A stretch of DNA of 64,000 bases from DASRJJ01 sp050730855 (GCA_050730855.1 JBOHNU010000002.1:1-64000), one strand, 5' to 3'; positions 1-7,070 are shown, counted from the stretch's first letter. Numbers and translations are program-made. Notes: generated from the sequence alone by a model not told the origin.

Positions 1-114
1 AGTGTGCAAGAAGTTATAACGCAGCTTACGCACAACCATTTTGACGTACTACAGACCAGCCAAACAGAAGATAAAGACTATCTGCTCACTGTGTCACGGG
101 TCAAGTGCGACTAG
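1..114 (+). CDS. C-terminal fragment of a protein cut by the window edge
   Basis: Frame 1 is open from the first base to a TAG at 112-114 and encodes 37 residues, ending ...DKDYLLTVSRVKCD. The closing strand-like segment (YLLTVSRVK) resembles the last beta strand of class I SAM-dependent methyltransferases, but this is only an impression from a short tail. The gene starts outside the window, so its function and its membership of the island cannot be decided. Confidence 0.45.
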   Translation, partial: SVQEVITQLTHNHFDVLQTSQTEDKDYLLTVSRVKCD

Positions 115-154
115 AAGCGAATGATTTAGCGCGGTCAAAGCCCTAGACCTCTTC

Positions 155-325
155 TCAAATCTTGCCCGTAATCCCTAGTTTTTTAACTTGCTCTGTAGTT
201 GTAAACCTCACAGAAATCTCTTCACTATTGCGCGTGTGCCGCTTGGCATAAATGAGCTCAGCTACTGTCGGACAGGCAAGAATAATCGGCAACTCGCACT
301 TCGATTTGCGGCGATAATAAGATGA
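155..325 (-). pseudogene. Open reading-frame remnant without a normal start
   Basis: On the minus strand a frame of 56 codons is open from the stop at 326-328 down to a TGA at 155-157. It ends KKLGITGKI and contains the protein-like stretch CELPIILACPTVAELIYAKR. I found no ATG, GTG or TTG with a ribosome binding site that would give a sensible product. It may be the tail of a gene destroyed when the island formed, or chance. No family was recognised. Confidence 0.2.
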
Positions 326-339
326 CTATTAGCTCAAAT

Positions 340-390
340 CTATTTTCCGCAGGAAAATAGACAACTCCCATTTACTCATAAATGGGAGTT
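340..390 (-). terminator. Tandem hairpins after the 226-aa gene
   Basis: Two perfect stem-loops follow each other just downstream (minus strand) of the stop codon at 392. The first has 11-bp arms (363-373 with 380-390, AACTCCCATTT and its complement, loop of 6). The second has 9-bp arms (340-348 with 352-360, CTATTTTCC and its complement, loop of 3). There is no long U-run after the second, only ATTTGAG. Position and stability fit the end of the two-gene minus-strand unit. Confidence 0.5.
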
Positions 391-391
391 A

Positions 392-1072
392 CTAATTAAT
401 ACGCTTCAGTTGGGGTGTAATCGACAAGGGTTTTATAGGCTCGCTGTTCTTATATGAAAGCAAATCTATCACAGTTCCCGTTTTAAAGCTGTTACTATAT
501 TCGATAAGATAGACGGCACTATAATTTGAGATATTAATTGCGGCAAGAATTCTCCGATAGTCAATATTGGAGTGTTTCGGCATTACTGATACGACCAGGC
601 CACACACGCTATTGTATTTTTTTCGTACGGCCGAAAGTGTCTTTTTATTTATCACCTTGATAATCTCATCTTCAATTATCCTGTGGGCTGTGTGAACAGT
701 ATAATTAATTGCCTTAGTCTCTTGTACTGGCAATGCGCCCCAACTGCCCTCGGCGTTCTCCCAGCGAATCATGCCATCACCAAAGTACCATTCCTTCAAA
801 TCATCATCGCGCTGGACATTTTTTTCTATCTGTACCGAGACACTATATGTATAGTTGAGGCCTTTGTAGAATCGCTCACGTAGATATTCTCCCAGGTAGC
901 AAAGTGCTAGCACCTCCGCAACGCTAAGCTCACAGGTTTTCAAACCATAAAAACGTGACATAACTTCGGGTGTGGATCCCTCGTATTCATAGTCAAGAGT
1001 TAGGCTTTCATTACCTCGTGTCATTGCTAAAGGATTTTTGTCTATAGCTTTGAAACAGGCATCGAATAGCAC
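392..1072 (-). CDS. Unknown 226-aa partner of the HEPN-like gene
   Basis: I do not recognise this protein. It is a soluble-looking mixed alpha/beta protein with no signal peptide or membrane segment, and ends with a basic tail (PQLKRIN). It follows the 598-aa HEPN-like gene on the same strand after 44 bases, so the two are probably co-transcribed. The start given is a GTG at 1070-1072. The same frame stays open upstream through protein-like sequence (IDKELRPLIKGIGTG) to a CTG at 1118-1120, which overlaps the TGA of the upstream gene in a CTGA arrangement. Translation may therefore begin there, as many neighbours couple through ATGA overlaps. Role unknown; co-occurrence with the HEPN-like gene suggests a shared function. 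Confidence 0.7.
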   Translation of the reverse strand: MLFDACFKAIDKNPLAMTRGNESLTLDYEYEGSTPEVMSRFYGLKTCELSVAEVLALCYLGEYLRERFYKGLNYTYSVSVQIEKNVQRDDDLKEWYFGDGMIRWENAEGSWGALPVQETKAINYTVHTAHRIIEDEIIKVINKKTLSAVRKKYNSVCGLVVSVMPKHSNIDYRRILAAINISNYSAVYLIEYSNSFKTGTVIDLLSYKNSEPIKPLSITPQLKRIN

Positions 1073-1116
1073 ACCCGTTCCGATACCCTTAATAAGCGGT
1101 CGCAGCTCTTTATCTA

Positions 1117-2913
1117 TCAGGAATCCTCACTTTTGGCTTTTGCCGGTCTCACAAGACTTAGACAAAACAATACATGCAGAAGTCGTTCCGAGGCATCAGG
1201 ACGCAGAAGGCTACTCTTATTTATGCCATGCGCAAAGTTGTGACGCAGGTTCCATCCCATACGCGTTACTAGCAATATTTTGGCATAATAACGGAAATTG
1301 TCTCCGATCGGGCCAAATACTCCACTAACCACATCATGGTCTATGTAGCGTTCTAAATTATTGTAGTAGTCAAAGCCTCCATCATCATTCGGTGTAATGA
1401 TCGGCAAACCATTTATGCGATGCAGTATTCTAAAGCCATCTTCAATGAGCGGAATAAAAAGATGCGACGAAACAAGGAAGTCTTTGTCCCAGAAACCTTT
1501 AATCGCTCGGCCAATGTAGTTTTCCTCCTCCTTGCGGAACAAGGGTGATTCCATAAGGACTGGCACTAAATCCTCTGGTTTAAATCGGCGACGCATTTCA
1601 TCCATTGCCATGCGTACGATCAAGCTGTTGAATTGTAGGTTTTCAGAGTAATGCTTAATGAAGTATTTATCGGGCTCTTCATCGTAACCAGTAAGCTTGG
1701 CTATATTAAATCCGTCTTCACCGACGACTGTTTCGGTAAACAGAAAACCGATGGGGTGTTCTTTTCTAAGATTTTCAAATGACGCCTTTTCTGCATCTAT
1801 TTTTGGCAAGAAGTTGATGACCATCTTATGCACCGCAGTTTTAAGGGACGCAGGATTGCCCTTATCATCAAACAGCCAATTAATAAATTCCTGGAGCTGC
1901 TTCTGCTGCTCCTCGGTGATCTCGGTAGAGAATGAATGTTCCTGCATTGAAGCTTCTACCTCATCAGCAATAGAGGTCAGCTCGTTTGTTATCTCATCTC
2001 GCTTAACCCGTGCAAACCCAAATTGTGCAAACTCCTCATATATTGTCCGAAGAGTTTCAAGATAATTACTCTTTAGCATCCCGTTAGAATTAGAGTACTC
2101 GCTGTCTCTAAAGTTCTTTTCGAGCAAGCCTGTAACCCTTTGTATGTTCGCTTCATCCTCGTTTTCTGCATAGTATTTACAGAGGCTAACCGCAAGTTCA
2201 TCTACGGTCCAAGGCTGAGAATTCTTCGAAGGCAATGTAGCCGACAGATATTTATCGAAGTTGTCGACAATGGTATTAATTTGATCTGTTGTGAGGTGCC
2301 GCCGCCATTTCTTGTCGCTCACTAAGTTCGTGAACGCATAGCCGCTATATTCTTTATTAGCACTGAGTTCAACGAGCTTTTCAATAAATTTTGTACGATA
2401 CGCAGCATTATTTGTTAGGAGCACTAAGTAAAGAGCGCGGGATGTGTACTGTCGGAAGGCACTTTTCTCAATCTTACCTATAAGCGCAAAATTGGCAGCG
2501 ATAACCTGAGCCGCAGCAGAAAATTTCCCCTTTGGGTCTGTGTCCCTATCCGTAAAATCGTACACTAGATCGGCGTAGCGGCTCTTTAGTACATTGTTAG
2601 TTGTTTCAGATAGCCGCTTAAACCAGTAGCTAATCATGCCATTAGTTACGAGGTTTCTGCTGGGAAACTCGCGCATTACTCCGCTATCGTCCGGAAGCAC
2701 CCATTGAGGGCCGTACGTATAAGAGGGTTCATTTTCATCATGCTGCGGCAAAAAGTTGAAAGCGTATAGCTCGGCTAATTCATCTGGATCAGTTGAGTCT
2801 TCAGGTTTCCTATCGGCACTTATAATTGCCCTCAGTTTTAAACTCTCGCTTAAAATGTCAAAGAAATCCTGGCCTTCATGTTCGGCTAAAAATGATTTTA
2901 CTTCTTTCCTCAT
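1117..2913 (-). CDS. DUF4209-like protein with C-terminal HEPN-type motif
   Basis: A 598-aa, mostly helical, soluble protein. Residues 557-562 read RHNFAH and are followed by G, matching the R-x4-H catalytic motif of HEPN ribonuclease-like domains. The surrounding C-terminal region (residues about 440-585, with LERYIDHDVVSGVFGPIG) resembles DUF4209. The N-terminal part (about 1-300) is helical and unassigned. HEPN proteins are frequent in abortive-infection and toxin-antitoxin systems, where they cleave RNA. That role here is an inference from motif and island context. The start ATG is preceded by AAAGGA at a good distance. It is the first gene of a minus-strand pair with the 226-aa gene. Length and composition give no sign of truncation. 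Confidence 0.75.
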   Translation of the reverse strand: MRKEVKSFLAEHEGQDFFDILSESLKLRAIISADRKPEDSTDPDELAELYAFNFLPQHDENEPSYTYGPQWVLPDDSGVMREFPSRNLVTNGMISYWFKRLSETTNNVLKSRYADLVYDFTDRDTDPKGKFSAAAQVIAANFALIGKIEKSAFRQYTSRALYLVLLTNNAAYRTKFIEKLVELSANKEYSGYAFTNLVSDKKWRRHLTTDQINTIVDNFDKYLSATLPSKNSQPWTVDELAVSLCKYYAENEDEANIQRVTGLLEKNFRDSEYSNSNGMLKSNYLETLRTIYEEFAQFGFARVKRDEITNELTSIADEVEASMQEHSFSTEITEEQQKQLQEFINWLFDDKGNPASLKTAVHKMVINFLPKIDAEKASFENLRKEHPIGFLFTETVVGEDGFNIAKLTGYDEEPDKYFIKHYSENLQFNSLIVRMAMDEMRRRFKPEDLVPVLMESPLFRKEEENYIGRAIKGFWDKDFLVSSHLFIPLIEDGFRILHRINGLPIITPNDDGGFDYYNNLERYIDHDVVSGVFGPIGDNFRYYAKILLVTRMGWNLRHNFAHGINKSSLLRPDASERLLHVLFCLSLVRPAKAKSEDS

Positions 2914-3027
2914 GCTTCATCCTTTGTTTTCAGAGTGAGGTGACACTAGATTCCAATTAATAAGTATAAACTAACAGCCTTTGTATGCATGGAGGTTAGC
3001 CCTCCCACTGTCTCCCAAGTATAAGCT

Positions 3028-3091
3028 CAGAACTGGCCGCCTCAAGGTCGTTCTGCAAGTATGGAGCTCCACCTTGACGCACCCAGTTCTG
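3028..3091 (+). repeat. Nested inverted repeat upstream of DUF3768 gene
   Basis: Outer arms CAGAACTGG (3028-3036) and CCAGTTCTG (3083-3091) are perfect complements. Inner arms CAAGGT (3043-3048) and ACCTTG (3071-3076) are also perfect. A symmetric 6-by-6 internal loop lies between them, with a 22-base terminal loop containing the palindrome GGAGCTCC. It lies about 70 bases before the DUF3768 start, in the 250-bp gap between divergent genes (2914-3163), which holds no other recognisable element. It could be a structured leader, a small RNA, or a DNA site used by the recombinase. Confidence 0.5.
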
Positions 3092-3163
3092 ACCTTGCCC
3101 GTCCGACAGAGCGGGAGGTCGAACGCTCGAAAGTTCAGAAATAACTTTACGAGGAGGTTTTAC

Positions 3164-3522
3164 ATGGATGCAGATTTAGAACGCGCGGCAAAGATCGCGG
3201 CATTGAACGATAGGTTCCGAAGGAGAGTCCTTGGCCCAAACCGCGATCAGTTAGGAATTGAAGCGGTATATACACAAGGTATTCACCAGCTATTATCGGA
3301 AACCGGCGAATCATTTAGGTTTTTCAGCTTAATTGGGGAATATAGTGCCTTTAGTGAAGACGATGACCCATATGGTGAGCACGACTTGGTACTGTTCACT
3401 GGTACGGTGAAAAAGTGTTCTGGAAAATAGATTACTATGATCAGGAGTTAAAGTACGGAGAAGACCCGCTTTCGTTAGATTGTCGGCGGGTCTTGACCGT
3501 AATGCTCGCCAGCGAGTATTAG
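3164..3522 (+). pseudogene. DUF3768 family gene with interrupted frame
   Basis: The first frame starts at ATG 3164 behind a near-perfect ribosome binding site (GAGGAGGT, 3151-3158). It encodes 88 residues including the family signature DDDPYGEHDLVLF and stops at TAG 3428-3430. The expected remainder of the family continues in the -1 frame from GTG 3415: VFWKIDYYDQEL, then RRVLTVMLASEY, ending at TAG 3520-3522. The switch falls at GTG followed by five A and a G (3407-3415). A -1 slip on AAA AAG, or one extra A, restores a full-length product of about 119 residues. DUF3768 proteins are small and of unknown function, often on mobile elements. The break may be a real mutation, a programmed frameshift or an assembly error in a homopolymer. 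Confidence 0.75.
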
Positions 3523-3534
3523 CCCGTTCTTTCG

Positions 3535-3564
3535 GCCCGGAAGCTGCTATGTCGGCTTCCGGGC
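3535..3564 (+). terminator. Hairpin terminator after DUF3768
   Basis: Perfect 10-bp arms GCCCGGAAGC (3535-3544) and GCTTCCGGGC (3555-3564) enclose a 10-base loop, 13 bases after the shifted-frame stop codon. Only a short GTTT follows, so it is a weak classical terminator but well placed. Confidence 0.5.
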
Positions 3565-3640
3565 GTTTCGCATGCTATGCTGGAAACGAGCCATGAGAGG
3601 CTTATGTGTTTGCTTTATTGAGATATATGGAGCAAATGCA

Positions 3641-3687
3641 GCCTGCTAATCGCAGGCAACCTCCCGCTTGCTGCGGCGAGCGGGAGG
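3641..3687 (-). terminator. Double hairpin downstream of the replication-relaxation gene
   Basis: GCCTGC/GCAGGC (3641-3646 with 3652-3657) and CCTCCCGCT/AGCGGGAGG (3660-3668 with 3679-3687) form two adjacent stems directly after the minus-strand stop at 3690. No clear U-run follows. Placement suggests transcription termination or mRNA 3'-end protection. Confidence 0.35.
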
Positions 3688-3689
3688 TA

Positions 3690-4511
3690 CTATATAGAAC
3701 TTAATGCAATCGCTGTCTCCGACTCCTCGGCATCCCGCCATATCGTATCGCGGCCCACTCCGGCCATATCCTGAAGCTTGGCCATGTTCGTGGTAAACAC
3801 CTTTGGCTCTTCATCATAATGCCTTGAAAGAAAACGTGCCGCCTGCCGCTGGAAACGTATCTGCAACCCAACAGTCTCGCACACGACCAATATCTTCGGT
3901 AGTTTAGTATCCGTAGCTTCCTGCCATTTACCCTCATCCGAATACTTGATATACCGTCTGACCATCCCAACGTACGGAAAGAACGGTTTAGCCGCATATA
4001 CCACTTCGAGGAAGAACTCTTTCTGTTTATTATTAACATCAAGCCGGATCAAGGCATCAGGGAGCGGCCTTGGAAAGTGCTTGTACGCAGCTATCTGGTT
4101 CGCGGAAAATAATCGCAGGCTGTCGCCGTACCGCTTTTTGAGCTGGCAGAAAATCGTGAATACGCCTAGGCTTTCAGCAACAAACTGTTGGCTCGCATTT
4201 TTGTCCTTGTACAAGTTGTGCAGCACCTTGTCGTCACACTTATCTCTCATCTGTTGCTTTAATGCTTTGATGCCATCCTGAAGTAAATAGTATTCTGCTG
4301 GTTTGCCATGGATTTTGTACTGGCCGTCGTAGTTTCGTCCAATATATTTTTGGTCTAGTAGTATTTGGAGCCGTTGGTTTATTTTACTGATGTGTTTGAT
4401 GTCTAGGGCGAAGGCAAGATGATTTGAAGTAGCAAAGCGGAAGCGGTAAAGCAATCTTAGGATAGCGAGTTGTTTGGTATTGAGCGCGTAGTGTGTTTCG
4501 GTAGTAGGCAT
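3690..4511 (-). CDS. Replication-relaxation family winged-helix protein
   Basis: A 273-aa protein of the Replic_Relax type found on plasmids and integrated elements. The N-terminal ~90 residues form a winged helix (LNTKQLAILRLLYRFRFATS, then a wing at YDGQYKIHGKPAEYYLL). The central part (about 100-215) resembles the nuclease-fold-like region of the family, with FFLEVVYAAKPF. Members are linked to plasmid DNA relaxation and replication control; the molecular activity is not well established. The start ATG at 4511 lies 9 bases after a -10 box, so the mRNA is probably nearly leaderless. It supports reading this region as a mobile element. No truncation is apparent. Confidence 0.75.
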   Translation of the reverse strand: MPTTETHYALNTKQLAILRLLYRFRFATSNHLAFALDIKHISKINQRLQILLDQKYIGRNYDGQYKIHGKPAEYYLLQDGIKALKQQMRDKCDDKVLHNLYKDKNASQQFVAESLGVFTIFCQLKKRYGDSLRLFSANQIAAYKHFPRPLPDALIRLDVNNKQKEFFLEVVYAAKPFFPYVGMVRRYIKYSDEGKWQEATDTKLPKILVVCETVGLQIRFQRQAARFLSRHYDEEPKVFTTNMAKLQDMAGVGRDTIWRDAEESETAIALSSI

Positions 4512-4520
4512 TCTCTACGT

Positions 4521-4550
4521 AGTATAAAGGATAGTAGAGACTGTGAACAA
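4521..4550 (-). promoter_or_regulatory. Promoter of the replication-relaxation gene
   Basis: On the minus strand, TTGTTC (4545-4550) and TATACT (4521-4526) are separated by 18 bases and lie just before the ATG at 4511. Only 9 bases separate the -10 box from the start codon, predicting a leader of about 2-3 bases. Confidence 0.5.
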
Positions 4551-4606
4551 TAAATAACAGATAGGTATTTGCTCCAAAAAGGGGTTTACGTACGACCGTT
4601 TTATTG

Positions 4607-4996
4607 CTAGCTGGGGCCGCCCGTTTCCAAGACGCCCAACATAAGATATAGCCATTCGGCCGTGCCCAACTCTTTAATGAGCTTGGTATTTGCCTCTATC
4701 CATTGCTTTCGTGTCACCAAGGGTTCATGCTCGCCCTGCAATCTGTCCGAGGCTCTGACTGTAATGCTAGGGTCAATAACATCATGACCGTCATACTTGG
4801 CCCTCGGCAGTGAAACGACATCAAGGAACTCGTCTAACCACGTCTTAGCGCCGATGTCATCTATAAGGTTTGCGTTCAGTAGTACCCAATCTTCTTTCGC
4901 GGTCTTCGACTTGTGATCAAAGAACATATGGTTCTGCAATGAGACGACATAGAAAGGATTAGCTAGTGCGGCTGGGCTTTCGTCTGGAGTTATCAC
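4607..4996 (-). CDS. Unknown 129-aa island protein
   Basis: I do not recognise this protein. It is acidic and soluble, with paired segments of similar layout: WVLLNANLIDDIGAKTWLDEFL near residue 45, and WIEANTKLIKELGTAEWLYLML near residue 105. This suggests an internal duplication of a helical unit. The start is a GTG at 4994-4996, preceded by TATACT (5003-5008 on the minus strand) with a 6-base gap, so translation may be leaderless. It is divergent from the recombinase unit and could be a repressor or accessory factor of the island; nothing in the sequence proves this. Confidence 0.6.
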   Translation of the reverse strand: MITPDESPAALANPFYVVSLQNHMFFDHKSKTAKEDWVLLNANLIDDIGAKTWLDEFLDVVSLPRAKYDGHDVIDPSITVRASDRLQGEHEPLVTRKQWIEANTKLIKELGTAEWLYLMLGVLETGGPS

Positions 4997-5060
4997 CTTA
5001 TTAGTATATAGAAATCCCCATTATCTATATACACTCAAGAATAAACTATAAATTTTACTC

Positions 5061-5106
5061 TTGAAATTAGTCGTCTACGACTAGTATAATTAGTCGTGTA
5101 AGGCTA
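5061..5106 (+). promoter_or_regulatory. Promoter with two palindromic operators
   Basis: TTGAAA (5061-5066) and a perfect TATAAT (5085-5090) are separated by 18 bases. The spacer contains the perfect palindrome TAGTCGTCTACGACTA (5068-5083). A second copy, TAGTCGTGTAAGGCTA (5091-5106, 13 of 16 bases identical), begins right after the -10 box and covers the expected transcription start. The copies are 23 bp apart. A dimeric repressor binding both would block the promoter of the small gene and the recombinase. Confidence 0.75.
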
Positions 5107-5128
5107 GTTCTATATGACAGAGGGTATC

Positions 5129-5323
5129 ATGCAGACAGAGCACATAGACAATATCGAAGCGCTGAGACTTATATTAGAGACTCAACAACGCCGACCAGTT
5201 ACCAATGAGGAAGCCTCAGAAGTTGCTGAGTCGCTAATCGCCTTCTTTAAACTCCTAGGAGAAGATGTCAGCACGGAAGTTGATCAGCCTGTCTCCGTAA
5301 GTATTGCCGATGGAGTCGGTTAG
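5129..5323 (+). CDS. Small recombinase-associated protein
   Basis: A 64-aa acidic, helical protein with the segment RRPVTNEEASEVAESLIAFFKLL. Similar short genes often sit just before large serine recombinases on mobile elements; the function is unknown. I chose ATG 5129 because AGAGGG (5119-5124) lies at ribosome-binding distance. An in-frame ATG at 5114 would add five residues but has no binding site. Its stop TAG (5321-5323) is one base before the recombinase ATG, so the two are translationally coupled and share the operator-controlled promoter. Confidence 0.65.
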   Translation: MQTEHIDNIEALRLILETQQRRPVTNEEASEVAESLIAFFKLLGEDVSTEVDQPVSVSIADGVG

Positions 5324-5324
5324 T

Positions 5325-6821
5325 ATGGACAATTACGCTGGCACCGTTATATTGGCGCGTGTTTCGACAAAGGGCCAGGAATATGAGGGCTATTCGCTCG
5401 ATTCCCAGTACAAGCTCCTGCACGGTTACTCGACCAATCTTAACCTGCGTTTGGTAAAGGTCTTTCAGATTGCCGAGTCGGCCTCAAAGGAACAAAGCCG
5501 CACGGTTTTTCACGAGATGATGCACTTCGTGAACCTCAAGAGAAATGGCATCTGCAATATCGTCGTTGAAAAGGCGGACAGGTACACCAGAAACTTTAGG
5601 GACGCCGTCGATCTGGATGATTGGCTGGAAGCGGACACCAATAGAAGGCTCCATTCCGTTAAGGAAGGCATTGTATTGCACAAAAATGCCAACTCCAACG
5701 TCAAGTACACCTGGAACATGAACATCGCCAACGCCAAAAAGTATGTAGACAACCTTCGCGAAGAAGCCATGAAAGGCTGGGCGGAGAAACTCGCCCAAGG
5801 CTGGCTGCCAGGCGTACCGCCTCCTGGCTACATGACCGTGACCCGAACCGGCAAGCGCATACATATCCCCAACCCCGATACTAAAGTCGCTATAAAGAAA
5901 GTTTTTAGCGCCTACTTGGAGCCGAGCCATTCAATAATCACCGTCACCGAATTTATGAAGAACCTGGGTGTCCGAACCCGCAACGGCAGGCCGTACAACA
6001 AAAGCAAAGTCCAGAAGATGCTGCACAATCCTTTTTACATCGGCATCAACCGTTTCAATGGCAAGGACACCCCGGGAGTCCAAGAAACATTTATCTCCAA
6101 AGACGTCTTCAACAAAGTCCAGTATAAGCTGGGCCGCAAACGTCCAAGTCGTTATCGCCAGCACGATCCCGTCTTCAAGAATATTATTCGCTGCAACAAC
6201 TGTGGCGGCCTCGTCACCTGGCAACTACAAAAAGGGCGATTTTACGGTACCTGCCAGCGTAAGAGCGATGCCTGCAAAGGTCGTAAGCTGCTGCGCGAGG
6301 ATCGGCTAGAGCAAATCGTAGCTGACATGCTCGACAAGCTGGTTTGTCCCTCACAAGAGATTATTCAGTGGGTTGCCGAAACCATGCGTAGCCAACATCA
6401 AGACGAAATTCAAGAAAAGGAGGCATTATGGAATACGACTAAGGCTCAAATAGACAGGCTCACCCGCATGGACGACAGCCTGTACGAAGATAAACTCGCA
6501 GGCGACATTCCTCAGACGGTCTACCAAGAAAAGCACGAATCATTTCGTAAGCAAAAGGAAGACCTAGAACGGCAGCTGGCACTCATCGACAGGGCGTCCG
6601 CTAGCCGACTCGACCAGACATTAGTACTACTAGAGTTATCCCAAAAAGCAGCCCAGATATACCCCAAAAAGACACCGTCTCAAAAACGGCTCATAATAAC
6701 CAAACTATTCAAAGATATAACATTCGACAACAATTCTTTATCTGTTGAGTTCACGACCTTTACCCAAGCAATTGCCAGTAACGTGTTAGAAACAAGAAAA
6801 ATAATCGGAGGCCAAGAATGA
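5325..6821 (+). CDS. Large serine recombinase (site-specific integrase)
   Basis: 498 aa. The resolvase domain (about 1-150) has the nucleophile Ser14 in LARVSTKGQ and the arginine-rich patch EKADRYTRNFRD. A Recombinase domain follows (about 160-265, GWLPGVPPPGY onward, then VQKMLHNPFYIG). Next comes a zinc ribbon with cysteines in RCNNCGG and TCQRKSDAC (about 288-320), then a coiled coil (about 365-430). Such enzymes integrate and excise mobile elements by serine-mediated double-strand cleavage. I prefer ATG 5325 (TGGAG at 5311-5315 upstream) over the TTG at 5304. The gene ends 80 bases from the 3' end of tRNA-Gln, so that tRNA may be the integration site. It looks intact. Confidence 0.93.
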   Translation: MDNYAGTVILARVSTKGQEYEGYSLDSQYKLLHGYSTNLNLRLVKVFQIAESASKEQSRTVFHEMMHFVNLKRNGICNIVVEKADRYTRNFRDAVDLDDWLEADTNRRLHSVKEGIVLHKNANSNVKYTWNMNIANAKKYVDNLREEAMKGWAEKLAQGWLPGVPPPGYMTVTRTGKRIHIPNPDTKVAIKKVFSAYLEPSHSIITVTEFMKNLGVRTRNGRPYNKSKVQKMLHNPFYIGINRFNGKDTPGVQETFISKDVFNKVQYKLGRKRPSRYRQHDPVFKNIIRCNNCGGLVTWQLQKGRFYGTCQRKSDACKGRKLLREDRLEQIVADMLDKLVCPSQEIIQWVAETMRSQHQDEIQEKEALWNTTKAQIDRLTRMDDSLYEDKLAGDIPQTVYQEKHESFRKQKEDLERQLALIDRASASRLDQTLVLLELSQKAAQIYPKKTPSQKRLIITKLFKDITFDNNSLSVEFTTFTQAIASNVLETRKIIGGQE

Positions 6822-6833
6822 AGAACCAAACTA

Positions 6834-6872
6834 TGAAAAATGACCCTATCAACAGCGGTGATGAGGGTCATT
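6834..6872 (-). terminator. Intrinsic terminator of tRNA-Gln
   Basis: On the minus strand AATGACCCT (6864-6872) pairs with AGGGTCATT (6839-6847) and is followed by a run of five U. It lies about 30 bases after the tRNA 3' end, so it terminates the tRNA transcript and also sits just beyond the recombinase stop. Confidence 0.7.
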
Positions 6873-6901
6873 CCGAAATGAAAGAAAAATTATGCTCCTT
6901 G

Positions 6902-6975
6902 TGGCTGGGAGTGAGGGATTCGAACCCCCGATCACGGGACCAGAACCCGTTGCCTTACCGCTTGGCCAACTCCCA
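6902..6975 (-). tRNA. tRNA-Gln (anticodon CTG)
   Basis: The minus strand folds into a complete cloverleaf. The acceptor stem is TGGGAGT with ACTCCCA, the anticodon stem ACGGG/CCCGT encloses loop TTCTGGT (anticodon CTG), and the T arm contains GGTTCGAATCC. The discriminator is G and CCA is encoded (6902-6904 on the plus strand). CTG reads the CAG codon. In organisms with GatCAB, as here, tRNA-Gln may be charged as Glu-tRNA and then amidated; whether this organism also has GlnRS cannot be seen. The 3' end faces the recombinase island. Confidence 0.95.
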
Positions 6976-7070
6976 ATGTTGTGACCTTTAAGACAGATCA
7001 AATTGTAGCAAAAACCAAAGCGTTTTTCCAGGGGCGCAAGTCTAAAGCGCTAGTGGTACAATAAAGTGGT

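Noticed and set aside
5304..5324. TTG start giving seven extra residues to the recombinase
   Set aside because: ATG 5325 has a better ribosome binding site and immediately follows the upstream stop codon.
6839..6872. Hairpin after the recombinase considered as the recombinase terminator
   Set aside because: The U-run is on the minus-strand side, so it fits the tRNA-Gln transcript better.
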